Source: CACIAM-69d sp001698445
GTDB lineage: Bacteria > Cyanobacteriota > Cyanobacteriia > CACIAM-69d
DNA length: 64,000 nucleotides
Direction: 5' to 3'
NCBI RefSeq assembly: GCF_043235035.1
Contig: NZ_JAZAQF010000012.1
Location: 62,001-126,000, forward strand
Under the pieces are notes generated by a model. The model was not told where the DNA came from and searched no databases. It saw only the letters and a program-made list of their open reading frames with translations. Below, piece by piece: positions 45,108 to 55,317 of the stretch (its first letter is position 1; every line of letters begins with the position of its first letter). The translations under genes were made by a program, and so were the position numbers.

Positions 45108-45347
45108 TTATTCCTCGTCCCAAAGGGCCTGGGTATAGCCGAGCTTCGTCAAAGCCGCTTGCTGGCCAGCGCTCAAATCTTCCCAATATTCATCATCACT
45201 GGCTGGGGGATCCGTATCTTCTTCCCAGCTCGACTCATCCCATCCCAACTCACCCCAGAGGGACTGCTCTTCGCTGCTGAGATCAGACCAGCTCAAGTCT
45301 GCCCAAGTGCCGTTGGGGTCGCCGTCAACGTCGCGAATTCCAGACAT
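45108..45347 (-). CDS. Acidic mini-protein with two Trp/LGW repeats
   Basis: 79 residues, very acidic, with only three Lys/Arg. Two related units are seen: residues 20-43 (WSDLSSEEQSLWGELGWDES plus SWEE) and 55-79 (WEDLSAGQQAALTKLGYTQA plus LWDEE). Shared pattern: W-x-D-L-S-x(2)-(E/Q)-Q-x(3)-(0-1)-x-L-G-(W/Y)-x(4)-W-(D/E)-E. There is no signal peptide or membrane segment. Short LG(Y/W)xxxxWD units of this kind occur in scattered cyanobacterial and algal proteins of unknown role. It has its own terminator, which supports it as a real gene. Function unknown; a small protein-protein interaction module is an inference. Confidence 0.75.
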   Translation of the reverse strand: MSGIRDVDGDPNGTWADLSWSDLSSEEQSLWGELGWDESSWEEDTDPPASDDEYWEDLSAGQQAALTKLGYTQALWDEE

Positions 45348-46339
45348 ATTTTTTCTCAGTGGAGAATGATTTGATCAAGAGTAATCACAAAGCATCAACA
45401 ATTGGCGAGCAATCAGGTTGCAAATTGTGACTGATCGTAGGTTGACTTTAAATCAACCAAGATGAAGAATCCATCAAGCTGTTGTCACTCCATCAAAACT
45501 CAGAATAGCTCGTTGTTTTCATTCAGAAGATGGCCCAAAGATTTTGCTTCATGAATGATCCAATTCGCAGGATTCGTTTTTTGAAGAGTAAGCAACAATT
45601 CGATGGTTAGCTTAGATCATCCGCTTAATTGATCAGGAAATTAACCCAGCCGAATTTGGTATAACACCACGATTCGGCAGCGTCAAGAATAGGTTAAGCA
45701 GAGTCTTTTAAAGATTTATTGAATTCTAGAACAAATCGAAATTTAACCACCATGCAGCCCTAGGGGGTTCACAATTTAGCTCATAATCAGTGCATTAAGT
45801 TCATTGATTGCTAAGTTCGTTGATTAAATTGCTGCATTTGCTGCATGAGCTTGAGTACGAGAATGTAGTGCAGGAAGTCCGTACGGAAATCCAGTGTAGA
45901 AATTTCAGTGCAGAAATTTGGTGTAGAAATTTGGTGTAGCAAGTCAGGCTAAGCATGATTGGTGATGGTCGATCGAACCGTTCACCGGTTTGAAATGCTG
46001 AGCAACAGGCACGCAGGAGGAAGACAACAGCCCCAGGCAAAACGACGCAGACCCGGCCGCAGGCCCCAACCTGGGGTTGTTCCCGTCGTTGATCGGCTCA
46101 CCAGGCGGCAACTGGACGGGGCCACGGGGCGATCGGGGCAATTCGTTGGATCCAGGAAATTGTTAAGGAATTTCTAAAGTCAGCAATGGGTGATGGGCGT
46201 TTACGGTCAGCAGTCGATCGCTCAAAAAGCGCTGGGGGTTAGGCTTCTGGTTTCAAAGCGGCAAAATTCCTCTACCATTGCCCTAAAACTTGCGGTTAAA
46301 ACTAACCGGTAGGTCGATCGCCGACGTGGGTGATTTGGA
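45348..46339. other. Long AT-rich gap between divergent genes
   Basis: About 990 bp with no supported gene. The mini-gene and the YdcF-like gene diverge from it. It holds a 13-14 bp repeat array (45892-45940). Open frames on either strand lack domains. No tRNA or known small RNA motif was recognised. Confidence 0.5.
45892..45940. repeat. 13-14 bp tandem array
   Basis: CAGTGTAGAAATTT, CAGTGCAGAAATTT and GGTGTAGAAATTT, then GGTGTAGC, in direct succession. Confidence 0.85.
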
Positions 46340-47410
46340 ATGTTTGAGACCCTGACCTTTATCTTAATTTGGCTGTTTATCGGCTGGCTGATCTGGTACT
46401 TCCTGTTTCAGGTCAAGTTCATCCCGGTGGCCTACTACACCGGTTTTGGCATTGTCACGATCGCGGCACTGCTGACGATCGCTTTTATGAACCCCGGTGG
46501 CCGCACCTCGGAATCGGTGGGCAGCCTTCTGTCCCTGCTTCTGACTCCTCTGGGTCTGTCGCTGTTGTTGCTCTCGCGCTGGGTGCTGCGCGAAGGGCCG
46601 GGCAAGTTCACGGCCAATGGGGTGGCGGCCTGGGCCTTTTCGGTGTTGCTGCTGTTTAGCACCCCGGCGATCGGGTTTTTGCTGGCGGGGCAACTGGAGC
46701 GCGAAGCTGTGTCCATGCAGGGTTATGGCGATCGCGGATCCGTTGAGGCGATCGTGCTGCTGGGGAATGGCACAACCCGTGTGGCGGGGATTGGCCAACA
46801 GCGCATTGAGCTAACCGAAAGCGGCGATCGAATTACATTGGCGGCGCAACTGTATCGCGCTGGCCGGGCCAATCGAATTATTGTGAGCGCGGGTTTCCGG
46901 CCGGAACTGAACGCTTACTGGCGACCCGTGAACAGCGACTGTCGCAACCCAGACGGCACGGCCACGCGCTGCCGGGCGGCGGAATCGTCTGATATCAGCG
47001 TGTTGTTACAGGAAATGGGCGTGCCGGCCAGCGCGATCGTGATTCCCCGCAGCGAAATTGCCCAGAAGCGGGAAGTGGTGAACGTGCGCAACAGTGCCCT
47101 GGATGTGCGCGATGAGTTTGGTTCCAACCCCCAGGGGGCCCGAATTGCCTTGGTCACCTCCGCGATCGAAATGCGGCGATCGACCCTGGCGTTTGAGTCC
47201 GTTGGTTTCCGGGTTGTGCCGCAACCGGCAGACTTTTACACCCTGCCCTACGATGCCCCGGACATCACCCCCATCCCCTGGCGCTATTTCTCCATTCCGG
47301 ATCTGGTTCCCAACTCCGAAGGCCTCACCGTCAGCACCAAGGTGGTGACGGAATACCTGCAAAGCGTGTTCTACTTCCTGCGTGGTTGGATTTCACCGTT
47401 TAGGCTCTAA
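46340..47410 (+). CDS. YdcF/ElyC-like DUF218 membrane protein
   Basis: 356 residues. Four N-terminal membrane segments (about 5-25, 30-50, 60-85, 97-120) precede a DUF218 domain: AIVLLGNGTTRVAG, RITLAAQLYRAGRANRIIVSAG, MGVPASAIVIPRSE, ARIALVTSAIEMRRSTLAFESVGF and WRYFSIPDLVPNSEGL. The family includes ElyC and SanA, linked to envelope and peptidoglycan-lipid homeostasis. A short insertion with CRNPDGTATRC may form a disulfide. The catalytic role is unproven. Confidence 0.88.
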   Translation: MFETLTFILIWLFIGWLIWYFLFQVKFIPVAYYTGFGIVTIAALLTIAFMNPGGRTSESVGSLLSLLLTPLGLSLLLLSRWVLREGPGKFTANGVAAWAFSVLLLFSTPAIGFLLAGQLEREAVSMQGYGDRGSVEAIVLLGNGTTRVAGIGQQRIELTESGDRITLAAQLYRAGRANRIIVSAGFRPELNAYWRPVNSDCRNPDGTATRCRAAESSDISVLLQEMGVPASAIVIPRSEIAQKREVVNVRNSALDVRDEFGSNPQGARIALVTSAIEMRRSTLAFESVGFRVVPQPADFYTLPYDAPDITPIPWRYFSIPDLVPNSEGLTVSTKVVTEYLQSVFYFLRGWISPFRL

Positions 47411-47605
47411 TTTCCGGCTCTCATTTCAAGCTCCAATTTCAGGCTTTTAAACAAGCCGAAGAAAACAGCATCTCAAGGGCTTGATCGGCGATCGGGCTAC
47501 CGTTTGGCGACCTAAACAAACCCATTGCTCATCAGTCCCCACGCTGGGCCAGCCGGTGTGGGGATTGATCATATGGGAATTAATCGCATGAGAAACTTGG
47601 GACGC

Positions 47606-48238
47606 TTAGCTCGTAGCACGCTTAGCCCGCAGCACTTGCACCGATCCACCCGCATAAAACGCTTGAGACACATCACAAAACCCGATCGACTCCAGCAAGC
47701 CCGGCACATCTGTTTGCACAAATTCCCAAGCCGTTTCCGTTTCAAACAGCCAGAAGAACGCGGCCACCCCTGGCCAAAACAGCGGGTTGGTGGGGGCATG
47801 GAAATCGGAAAACAGAAAACAGCCCCCCGGAACTAACACCCGATGGACTTCCTGAAAAATTTGGCGGAGCTGTTCAGCCTCCATTTCGTGCATGGCGGCG
47901 CTGCTGTGAACCACCTCAAAGCTACCGTCCGGAAAGGGCATGGCTTCCGCAAAGGCTTCCACATAGGTAGCTTGGGGCACGGCCGATCGGGCCCGGGCCA
48001 GGGCCTTGGGCGAAGCATCCAACCCGGTCACGCAGTTCGATCGCTCCACCAACAGCGCCGTTGTTTGCCCCCAGCCGCAACAGAGATCCAGCACCCGGGT
48101 TTCCGGTTGCCAATCGAAATCTTGTAACGCTAATTGACGAAAGCGCCCTTCACCGCCCACCGCCAGAGCCGCCACCCGCGAAATGTTGTCGTACAGCCAC
48201 TGGTAGCGATAACTCAAATCCCGTAGAATCGTAGCCAC
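47606..48238 (-). CDS. UbiE/MenG-like SAM-dependent methyltransferase
   Basis: 210 residues from a GTG at 48238; AAGGA about 9 bp upstream supports it. Motif I is VLDLCCGWGQTTALL, then VTGLDASPKALARARS, FPDGSFEVVHSSAAMHEME and VHRVLVPGGCFLFSDFH. Cyanobacteria use a protein of this size and N-terminal form (SYRYQWLYDNISRVAAL) as the demethylphylloquinone methyltransferase MenG for photosystem I quinone; that assignment is likely but rests on recall of the family. It is divergent from hemH, 245 bp away. Confidence 0.82.
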   Translation of the reverse strand: MATILRDLSYRYQWLYDNISRVAALAVGGEGRFRQLALQDFDWQPETRVLDLCCGWGQTTALLVERSNCVTGLDASPKALARARSAVPQATYVEAFAEAMPFPDGSFEVVHSSAAMHEMEAEQLRQIFQEVHRVLVPGGCFLFSDFHAPTNPLFWPGVAAFFWLFETETAWEFVQTDVPGLLESIGFCDVSQAFYAGGSVQVLRAKRATS

Positions 48239-48483
48239 AAAGCATCCTTAAAACATTATTGACAATAGCAATCGTCCGTCAGACGGCCCTTCATCAAATT
48301 AGGGTCAATGACTGAACGCCTTGAGGGTTCTGTGTTGCAGACAGTTGCGAAGTCCCTTGCCGGGTTCCCTTGCCGGGTTCAGATGATGGGGCGATCGCCC
48401 GTCTGCGCAAACCTCAAGATATTGTTAATATCAGTTAAGAATCTGAAAAGAAACACCAACAGCGGAACGGGAAGCAAAAGGTT

Positions 48484-49647
48484 ATGGGTCGAGATGGGGT
48501 CTTATTGCTCAACCTAGGGGGGCCAGAAAAGCTGGAAGACGTGCGGCCCTTCCTGTTTAACCTATTTTCCGATCCCGAAATTATCCGGTTGCCCAGCCCA
48601 ATTCTGCAAAAGCCCCTGGCCTGGTTGATTTCCACCCTACGAGCCTCCAAATCCCAAGAGGGCTACAAGCAAATTGGTGGCGGCTCGCCCCTGCGGCAAA
48701 TCACTGAAGACCAGGCCCGCGCCCTGGAAGGAAAGCTGCGGGAACGGGGCCGCGATGCCAAGATCTACATCGGAATGCGCTATTGGTATCCCTTCACCGA
48801 AGAAGCGCTCGATCAAATCAAGCGGGATGGCGTAGATAACTTGGCAATTTTGCCGCTTTATCCGCAATTTTCAATCAGCACCAGCGGTTCCAGTTTCCGA
48901 CTGATTGAGCGGCTGATGGAAAAGGATCAAACCCTGCAAAAGATCGACCATCGCGTGGTGCAGTCTTGGTACGATCGCCCCGGTTATCTCCGGGCCATGG
49001 CGGATTTGATTGCCACGGAACTCGATCGCTGTGAAGATCCCAACAGCGCCCACATCTTCTTCAGCGCCCACGGTGTGCCCGTCAGCTACGTGACCGAGGC
49101 GGGCGACCCCTACCAGCAAGAAATTGAAGACTGCGTAGCGCGGATTATTCGCACCCTGAATCGGCCCAACCAACATACCCTCGCCTATCAAAGCCGGGTG
49201 GGCCCGATCGAGTGGTTGCAGCCCTACACAGACGATGCGATCAAGGAACTGGCCGCCCAAGGGGTGAAAACCCTGGTGGTAGTGCCGATTAGTTTCGTGT
49301 CTGAGCACATCGAAACCCTTGAAGAAATTGACATGGAATATCGGGAAGTGGCCGAAGAAGCGGGAATTCATAATTTCCACCGCGTGCCCGCCCTGAACGT
49401 CCATCCGGGTTTCATTGAGGATTTGGCCAACCTGGCGATCGAAACCCTAGATGGCAAGGGCATGACCCTGGCCCAAACCTTGCACCCGCCCGACAAGGCC
49501 AAGATTTATCCCCAAGAGCGTTGGGAATGGGGACTGACCACGGCGGCGGAAGTGTGGAATGGTCGCTTGGCCATGCTGGGCTTCCTGGCACTGGCGTTGG
49601 AGTTGATCAGCGGCCGTGGGCCGCTGCACTTGGCTGGGTTGCTTTAG
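48484..49647 (+). CDS. hemH: Ferrochelatase with C-terminal chlorophyll-binding-like segment
   Basis: 387 residues. The catalytic part (about 1-325) has LLNLGGPE, YKQIGGGSPLRQITEDQA, IFFSAHGVPVSYV with the metal-binding His, and SEHIETLEEID. A linker follows, then ERWEWGLTTAAEVWNGRLAMLGFLALALEL, the LHC/HLIP-type membrane helix with the ExxNGRxAMxGF motif. The enzyme inserts Fe2+ into protoporphyrin IX; the added helix is usual in cyanobacterial enzymes, can bind chlorophyll/carotenoid and affects enzyme dimerisation and tetrapyrrole balance. AAAGG precedes the ATG. Confidence 0.97.
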   Translation: MGRDGVLLLNLGGPEKLEDVRPFLFNLFSDPEIIRLPSPILQKPLAWLISTLRASKSQEGYKQIGGGSPLRQITEDQARALEGKLRERGRDAKIYIGMRYWYPFTEEALDQIKRDGVDNLAILPLYPQFSISTSGSSFRLIERLMEKDQTLQKIDHRVVQSWYDRPGYLRAMADLIATELDRCEDPNSAHIFFSAHGVPVSYVTEAGDPYQQEIEDCVARIIRTLNRPNQHTLAYQSRVGPIEWLQPYTDDAIKELAAQGVKTLVVVPISFVSEHIETLEEIDMEYREVAEEAGIHNFHRVPALNVHPGFIEDLANLAIETLDGKGMTLAQTLHPPDKAKIYPQERWEWGLTTAAEVWNGRLAMLGFLALALELISGRGPLHLAGLL

Positions 49648-49719
49648 CAGGGCGATCGGCCCAAGACCCGGCGTACCTGGGGCGGGTGTGCCAATCCCCG
49701 TCCCCAGGCTTGTCCCGTC

Positions 49720-50772
49720 TCAGGAAGGCAAGAAGCCGCTGTGAATGGGTGGATCGAGAATCAACCCGTGGCCCGCATCCACCCGGAAAGATTGCAGCGT
49801 CTTCAGGTATTGGGCCCGTTCGTAGGCGCTGGGGTCAGGGCAATGGACTTGGCTCATCACCCCTCGCAATTCCTCAACGGAGTTATATTCCTGGGCCTCT
49901 AGCCAGGCCACCAGTTCTCGCTCCAGAACGCGCAAATGCTCCAGACCATGGCGCAACAGCACAGAGCAAACCTGGGTAATCTTGGCCCCAGCCATCAGCA
50001 ATTTCACCACATCGGCCCCATGTTGCACCCCACCTGTGGCCGCCAGATCCGTCTCTAACCGGCCATAGAGCAGTGCAATCCAGCGCAGGGGCAACCGCAA
50101 ATCATTGGCGGAGCTGAGATAGGGAACAGGGCGCACCTCCAGCTCGATCGGGTCGATGTCGGGCTGCATAAACCGATTGAACAGCACCAAGGCATCGGCT
50201 CCGGCTTCGTCAAAGCGCTGGGCCATGTTGGCCAGGCTGCTGAAGTAGGGGCTGATTTTGACCGCGATGGGAATGCTCACTTCGGCTTTGACGGCCCGCA
50301 GGGTAGTGAGGAACGATTGCTCAATATCCAGGCCGGAAATGTCCGGGTCGCTGGGGACAAAGTAAAGGTTTAGTTCGATCGCGTCGGCCCCGGCTTCCTG
50401 GATCGATCGGGCATATTCCACCCAACCCCCGGGGGAATAGCCATTGAGGCTGGCAATGATCGGAATGCTGAGGGCGGCTTTGGCGGTGCGAATGTGGTCG
50501 AGATAATGCTCGGGGCCAAGGCGGAAGGCTTCCGGCTCAGGAAAGTAGGTGAGGGCTTCGGGATAGCTGTCGCGCCCATGGCTGAGATGGTGGTGCAGCT
50601 CAAAGCTGTCTTGCACCAGTTGTTCTTCAAATAGGGAGGGCAAGACGATCGCCCCCGCTCCGGCATCTTCTAAGCGACGCAGGTGATCGAGGGAACTGGT
50701 GAGCGGAGCAGCGGCCGAAGGGACCAGGGGCGATCGAAGGGTGAGACCCAAATAGGTGGTGTGCAGATCCAT
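49720..50772 (-). CDS. Dihydroorotate dehydrogenase-like flavoprotein
   Basis: 350 residues, FMN TIM barrel: LGLTLRSPLVPSAAAPLTSS, IIASLNGYSPGGWVEYARSI, AIELNLYFVPSD, IPIAVKISPYFSSL and DLAATGGVQHGADVVKLLMAGA. It belongs to a DHOD-like group distinct from PyrD that is often found next to nifJ. The true substrate is unknown; electron exchange with ferredoxin or the PFOR pathway is suggested only by context. It begins 125 bp after nifJ on the same strand. Confidence 0.88.
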   Translation of the reverse strand: MDLHTTYLGLTLRSPLVPSAAAPLTSSLDHLRRLEDAGAGAIVLPSLFEEQLVQDSFELHHHLSHGRDSYPEALTYFPEPEAFRLGPEHYLDHIRTAKAALSIPIIASLNGYSPGGWVEYARSIQEAGADAIELNLYFVPSDPDISGLDIEQSFLTTLRAVKAEVSIPIAVKISPYFSSLANMAQRFDEAGADALVLFNRFMQPDIDPIELEVRPVPYLSSANDLRLPLRWIALLYGRLETDLAATGGVQHGADVVKLLMAGAKITQVCSVLLRHGLEHLRVLERELVAWLEAQEYNSVEELRGVMSQVHCPDPSAYERAQYLKTLQSFRVDAGHGLILDPPIHSGFLPS

Positions 50773-50897
50773 AGATTAGGGCGCTAGGTGGGGACGCTAG
50801 GGGCGAAGAGAACTGGGACGGGGTGAGCCGATCGGGCGATCGGCCCATCCAAGGCTTCATTCAGGGGATTTCAGTCAGGGGATTTCAGGAACGGGGC

Positions 50898-53800
50898 CTA
50901 GGACACCGGCTTAGGTTCCGAGGAAGACGCAGCTTCCCCTGGCGGCGTTGGGCTGGGGCGATCGGCTGCTTGGGGCTGCCCGATCGACTGGGCCGCCAGG
51001 TATTGATAGAACCGCCAGCGGTGGTTAATGTCCGCCTGCGCCTGTTGGGCCAACTGTTGCGCGGCGGCCGGGTTGGTCTTGCTCAACATCTTGAAGCGGG
51101 TTTCCATGTCCATTGCCGCCGCCACAGGCATCTTCGGCGTGGGCGAATCCAAATGCAGCGGATTTTTGCCCTGGGCCACCAGATCCGGGTTATAGCGATA
51201 GAGGAACCAACGACCGCTATCCACCGCAGCTTTCTGGTGAGTCGTTCCCTTGCTCATGTCGATGCCATGGGCGATGCAGTGGCTATAGGCCAAAATCAGA
51301 GAGGGGCCATCGTAGGCTTCTGCCTCTAGAAAAGCCCGCAGGGTATGTTCATCACGGGCCCCCATGGCCACGCTGGCTACGTAGATGTTGCCGTAGGTCA
51401 TGGCGATCGCCCCGAGATCTTTCTTGGCGGCGGGTTTACCGCCAGCGGCAAACTTGGCCACCGCGCCTCGGGGCGTTGATTTTGAAGCTTGCCCCCCCGT
51501 GTTGGAGTAAACTTCCGTATCCAAAACCAACACATTGACGTTTTGGCCGCTGGCCAGGACGTGATCTAAGCCGCCAAAGCCAATGTCATAGGCCCAACCG
51601 TCACCCCCCACAATCCAGACGGATTTCTTGACGAGGTAGTCTGCCACGGCCAGCAACCGCCGAGCATCGGGGTGATTGATCTCGGGGAGGCGCGTTTTCA
51701 GGCTGGCCACTCGATCGCGCTGTTCCCAAATTTCAGCTTCGGTGCGCTGTTCCGCCTGCAACAGGTCTTGAACCGTGCTGTCACCCAGTTCCCCGGCCAA
51801 CCGCTTCAGTAGCTCGCCAGCGAAGGTGGCTTGCTGATTCACGGACAGCCGGAACCCAAGGCCAAATTCCGCGTTGTCCTCAAACAGGCTGTTCGCCCAG
51901 GCGGGGCCGCGGCCGTCGGCATTTTTAGTCCAAGGGGTGGTGGGTAGGTTGCCGCCATAGATCGAGGAGCAACCGGTGGCATTGGCAATCAATGCCCGAT
52001 CGCCAAACAATTGGGACACCAACTTCAGGTAGGGCGTTTCGCCACAACCGGCACAGGCTCCTGAGAATTCAAAGAGCGGCTCTTGCCATTGCTGTTGACG
52101 CAGCCGATCGGGATGTAATTTGGCGCGATCGGGATTCGGCAGCCCCAAGAAAAAGTCCCAATTCGTCCGTTCTGCGTCGCGTACCTCATTGGGGTTCACC
52201 CAATTCAGCGCCTTGCGCGAGGGGCGCTTGCGATCCTTCGCGGGGCAAATTTCCACACAAAGACCGCAGCCGGTGCAGTCTTCCGGAGCCACTTGGATGG
52301 TGAATTTTTCGCCCTTGAAGTCTGGATCGCGCGTGTCGGCCACCCGGAACCCGGCCGGCGCATCTCCCAAAGCGGACGGATCGTAGGATTTGCCGCGAAT
52401 GGTGGCATGGGGACAAATGGCGATGCACTTGCCACACTGCACACAAACCGCTGGATCCCATTCAGGCAGTTGCTGGGCAATGTTGCGTTTTTCCCATTGG
52501 GACGTGCCCGTGGGATAGGTGCCATCGCAGGGCAAGGCGCTCACCGGCAGTCGATCGCCCTCCCGAGCCATCATCGCCCCCTGCACATTGCGCACAAAAT
52601 CCGGCGCGCGATCGGACACCATGGGCAACCGGTGCAAGGTGGATTGGGCCGATCGAATCGGCACCTCTTGCAAATTCGACAGGGTGTTATCTACCGCCCG
52701 CAGATTCATATTCACCACGGCGCTGCCCTTTTTGCCGTAGGTTTTTTGAATTGCCGCCCGAATTTGATTGAGGGCTTCTTCCTGGGGCAGCACCCCCGTC
52801 AAAGTGAAGAAACAAACCTGCATTGGAATATTAATGTGACCGCCCGTGCCACTCTCGCGAGCCACTTTATAGGCATCAATTGCCCAAAGTTTCAGTTGCT
52901 TCCGAATGATAATTTCTTGGGCTTCTAGCGGCAAATGATCCCAAAGTTCCTCCGCCGGATAGGCCGCGTTGATCAGCACCGTTGCTCCATCAAGGGCCTT
53001 GTCCAAAATTTCATAGCGTTCCAGGAACATCCACTGGTGACAGCCAATGAAATTCGCACCTTCAATTAGGTAAGGGGCCCGAATGGGGTCAGCCCCAAAG
53101 CGCAGGTGGGAAACGGTCATCGCCCCCGACTTCTTGGAGTCATAGACGAAATAGCCTTGGGCATATTGATCGGTGCTGTCGCCAATAATTTCGATCGTGT
53201 TTTTGTTGGCTCCCACGGTTCCATCGGCCCCCAAGCCATAGAAAATGGCCGCAAAGGTGCGATCGCCCGGCAAAGCAAAGTTGGGGTCAAAGTCCAGGGA
53301 TGTGAAGCTCACATCATCCACAATTCCCACCGTAAATCCATTCTTAGGTTCCGGCGATTGCAGATTTTCAAACACCGCCTTCACCATAGCCGGTGTGAAT
53401 TCTTTGGAAGACAATCCATAGCGCCCGCCGATCATGGTTTTGACCGCCTGGTGTTGCGCCGATTGTTGAACCGTTGCCACCACATCCAAATAAAGCGGTT
53501 CACCCAATGCGCCGGGTTCTTTGGTGCGATCAAGCACAGCAATTCGTTTGGTGCTGGTGGGTAATACGGTGAAGAAATCCGCCGCGCTCCAAGGACGATA
53601 TAAACGAACTTTTAAAACTCCCCATTTCTGTCCCTGTTGATTCAGGGCTTGCACCGTTTCTTCAACGGTTTCGCAACCGGAACCCATCAGAATCACCACG
53701 GATTCCGCTTCCGGATCACCCACGTATTCAAAGGGCTGATAAACCCGTCCCGTCAGGTTGCCAAATTCCGCCATCACGGATTTCACAATTTCCGAACAGG

Positions 53801-54515
53801 CAAGATAAAACGGGTTGACGCTTTCCCGACCTTGGAAATAAACATCGGGATTTTGAGCCGTGCCACGCATCACCGGGCGATCGGGAGTGAGGGCGCGATC
53901 GCGGTGCTCCAAAATCGCCGCTTCGGGGATCATGGCTCGCAAATGATCTTCATCCACGGGAACAATTTTTTGAATTTCGTGGGAAGTCCGAAAGCCATCA
54001 AAAAAGTGCAGAAATGGCACTCGAGATTTCAAGGCCGCAATGTGGGAAATCGCAGCAAAATCATGGGCTTCTTGCACCGAAGCAGAACACAACAGCGCCC
54101 AACCCGTGCCCCGCGTGGCCATCACATCGCTGTGATCCCCAAAAATTGACAACCCTTGGGCCGCGAGCGATCGGGCAGCCACATGCAAGGTCGCACCGGT
54201 CAATTCTCCAGCGATTTTGTACATGTTGGGAATCATCAACAGCAACCCTTGGGAAGCCGTGAATGTTGTGGCCAAGGATCCCGCCTGGAGCGCCCCATGC
54301 AGCGTGCCCGCCGCTCCGGCTTCGCTCTGCATTTCCACCACGCTCGGCACAGATCCCCAAAGATTAGGCTTGTTTTGGGCTGCCCAAGCATCAGACCATT
54401 CCCCCATGGGCGAAGCGGGCGTAATGGGGTAAATAACAATTAGTTCACTGAGACTGTAGGCAATTTTGGCAACGGCTTCGTTACCATCGAGGGTCATTGT
54501 TTGGTGGCGTTTCAT
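50898..54515 (-). CDS. nifJ: Pyruvate:ferredoxin (flavodoxin) oxidoreductase
   Basis: About 1205 residues from ATG 54515 (another ATG at 54521). Single-chain PFOR: YPITPASPMGEW (TPP/pyruvate domain) at the start, ferredoxin-like clusters CVQCGKCIAICPH (about 692) and CTGCGLCVEICPAK (about 747), the proximal cluster/TPP part ACAGCGETPYLKL (about 822) and GGDGWAYDIGFGGLDHVLASG. It oxidises pyruvate and CoA to acetyl-CoA and CO2, reducing ferredoxin or flavodoxin. Used in fermentation and, in cyanobacteria, also under mixotrophy. GGAG precedes the start. It lies downstream of hoxW, joining PFOR to the Hox cluster. Confidence 0.97.
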   Translation of the reverse strand: MKRHQTMTLDGNEAVAKIAYSLSELIVIYPITPASPMGEWSDAWAAQNKPNLWGSVPSVVEMQSEAGAAGTLHGALQAGSLATTFTASQGLLLMIPNMYKIAGELTGATLHVAARSLAAQGLSIFGDHSDVMATRGTGWALLCSASVQEAHDFAAISHIAALKSRVPFLHFFDGFRTSHEIQKIVPVDEDHLRAMIPEAAILEHRDRALTPDRPVMRGTAQNPDVYFQGRESVNPFYLACSEIVKSVMAEFGNLTGRVYQPFEYVGDPEAESVVILMGSGCETVEETVQALNQQGQKWGVLKVRLYRPWSAADFFTVLPTSTKRIAVLDRTKEPGALGEPLYLDVVATVQQSAQHQAVKTMIGGRYGLSSKEFTPAMVKAVFENLQSPEPKNGFTVGIVDDVSFTSLDFDPNFALPGDRTFAAIFYGLGADGTVGANKNTIEIIGDSTDQYAQGYFVYDSKKSGAMTVSHLRFGADPIRAPYLIEGANFIGCHQWMFLERYEILDKALDGATVLINAAYPAEELWDHLPLEAQEIIIRKQLKLWAIDAYKVARESGTGGHINIPMQVCFFTLTGVLPQEEALNQIRAAIQKTYGKKGSAVVNMNLRAVDNTLSNLQEVPIRSAQSTLHRLPMVSDRAPDFVRNVQGAMMAREGDRLPVSALPCDGTYPTGTSQWEKRNIAQQLPEWDPAVCVQCGKCIAICPHATIRGKSYDPSALGDAPAGFRVADTRDPDFKGEKFTIQVAPEDCTGCGLCVEICPAKDRKRPSRKALNWVNPNEVRDAERTNWDFFLGLPNPDRAKLHPDRLRQQQWQEPLFEFSGACAGCGETPYLKLVSQLFGDRALIANATGCSSIYGGNLPTTPWTKNADGRGPAWANSLFEDNAEFGLGFRLSVNQQATFAGELLKRLAGELGDSTVQDLLQAEQRTEAEIWEQRDRVASLKTRLPEINHPDARRLLAVADYLVKKSVWIVGGDGWAYDIGFGGLDHVLASGQNVNVLVLDTEVYSNTGGQASKSTPRGAVAKFAAGGKPAAKKDLGAIAMTYGNIYVASVAMGARDEHTLRAFLEAEAYDGPSLILAYSHCIAHGIDMSKGTTHQKAAVDSGRWFLYRYNPDLVAQGKNPLHLDSPTPKMPVAAAMDMETRFKMLSKTNPAAAQQLAQQAQADINHRWRFYQYLAAQSIGQPQAADRPSPTPPGEAASSSEPKPVS

Positions 54516-54563
54516 GGTCATCACTCCAGCAAAAAGCACAGAGAAAAACAGCGGGTAATTGAT

Positions 54564-55148
54564 TTAGATTCGGACGGGTAATTTCAGCGACTCACTGGGC
54601 ATATGAAGCGAGGGAAAATTAGTCGTCATGCCTTGTACCTCGTCAATCAGGGTTTGAATGACAACCAGCGCCCGCTGCATTCCTTGGATGGCAATTTCAG
54701 AAAATTCGCAGCCCAACTCAAAGGACACCGCAGGCACTGCAATTAACCAAGCTGGGGGCACGTGGCCGTAGAGCCATTTCGTCATGTGCAACAGACTTTC
54801 AGGTTGATAGAAATGGCCCAAAAGACTTGGAGTTTCTAGATTTTCAGCGGTGACCGCTGCGGAAACCGAGGTGGGGGGGCGAATTTCCAAATCCAGCGAT
54901 CGCAGTTGGGTTTTGGGAGCAGACATTTTCAGGGCATTGCAGTCTAAGGCATCAACAAAAATTACCAAGCCAACTCCCGCGATCGTGTCAGCTAGCTCTG
55001 GAGTTAATTGATGGCAAATGAGGGTTTGAAGTTGTGAATTTTGCCATTGGGAAATGGCTTGGACGACCGCTGGCCCCACACCGTCGTCACTGCGGAGGGT
55101 ATTGCCATAACCAATCACCAAGATCGGGGATGGAAGATGGGTAACCAT
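54564..55148 (-). CDS. hoxW: Hydrogenase maturation protease HoxW
   Basis: 194 residues from ATG 55148 (MVTHLPSPILVIGYGNTLRS); another ATG lies at 55166. HyaD/HoxW peptidase marks: GYGNTLRSDDGVGP (nickel-sensing acidic residue region), VIFVDALDC and a later SFELGCEFSE. It cleaves the C-terminal peptide of HoxH after nickel insertion. Located right downstream of hoxH and upstream of nifJ. Confidence 0.93.
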   Translation of the reverse strand: MVTHLPSPILVIGYGNTLRSDDGVGPAVVQAISQWQNSQLQTLICHQLTPELADTIAGVGLVIFVDALDCNALKMSAPKTQLRSLDLEIRPPTSVSAAVTAENLETPSLLGHFYQPESLLHMTKWLYGHVPPAWLIAVPAVSFELGCEFSEIAIQGMQRALVVIQTLIDEVQGMTTNFPSLHMPSESLKLPVRI

Positions 55149-55317
55149 AGGGCGATCGCACCTCAAAAACTAGCAAAATTCTGGTCAATGCCACTGAGCT
55201 GTTTCAACTGAATCCTTTGGTCATTGAGTTCAAGAGATTGATCACCCAGCGATCGAGAGTTGATCCTGTCCGGGAGTTGATGCCGTCAGTCAGAACTCAA
55301 TTTTTTATTTGCAATTC

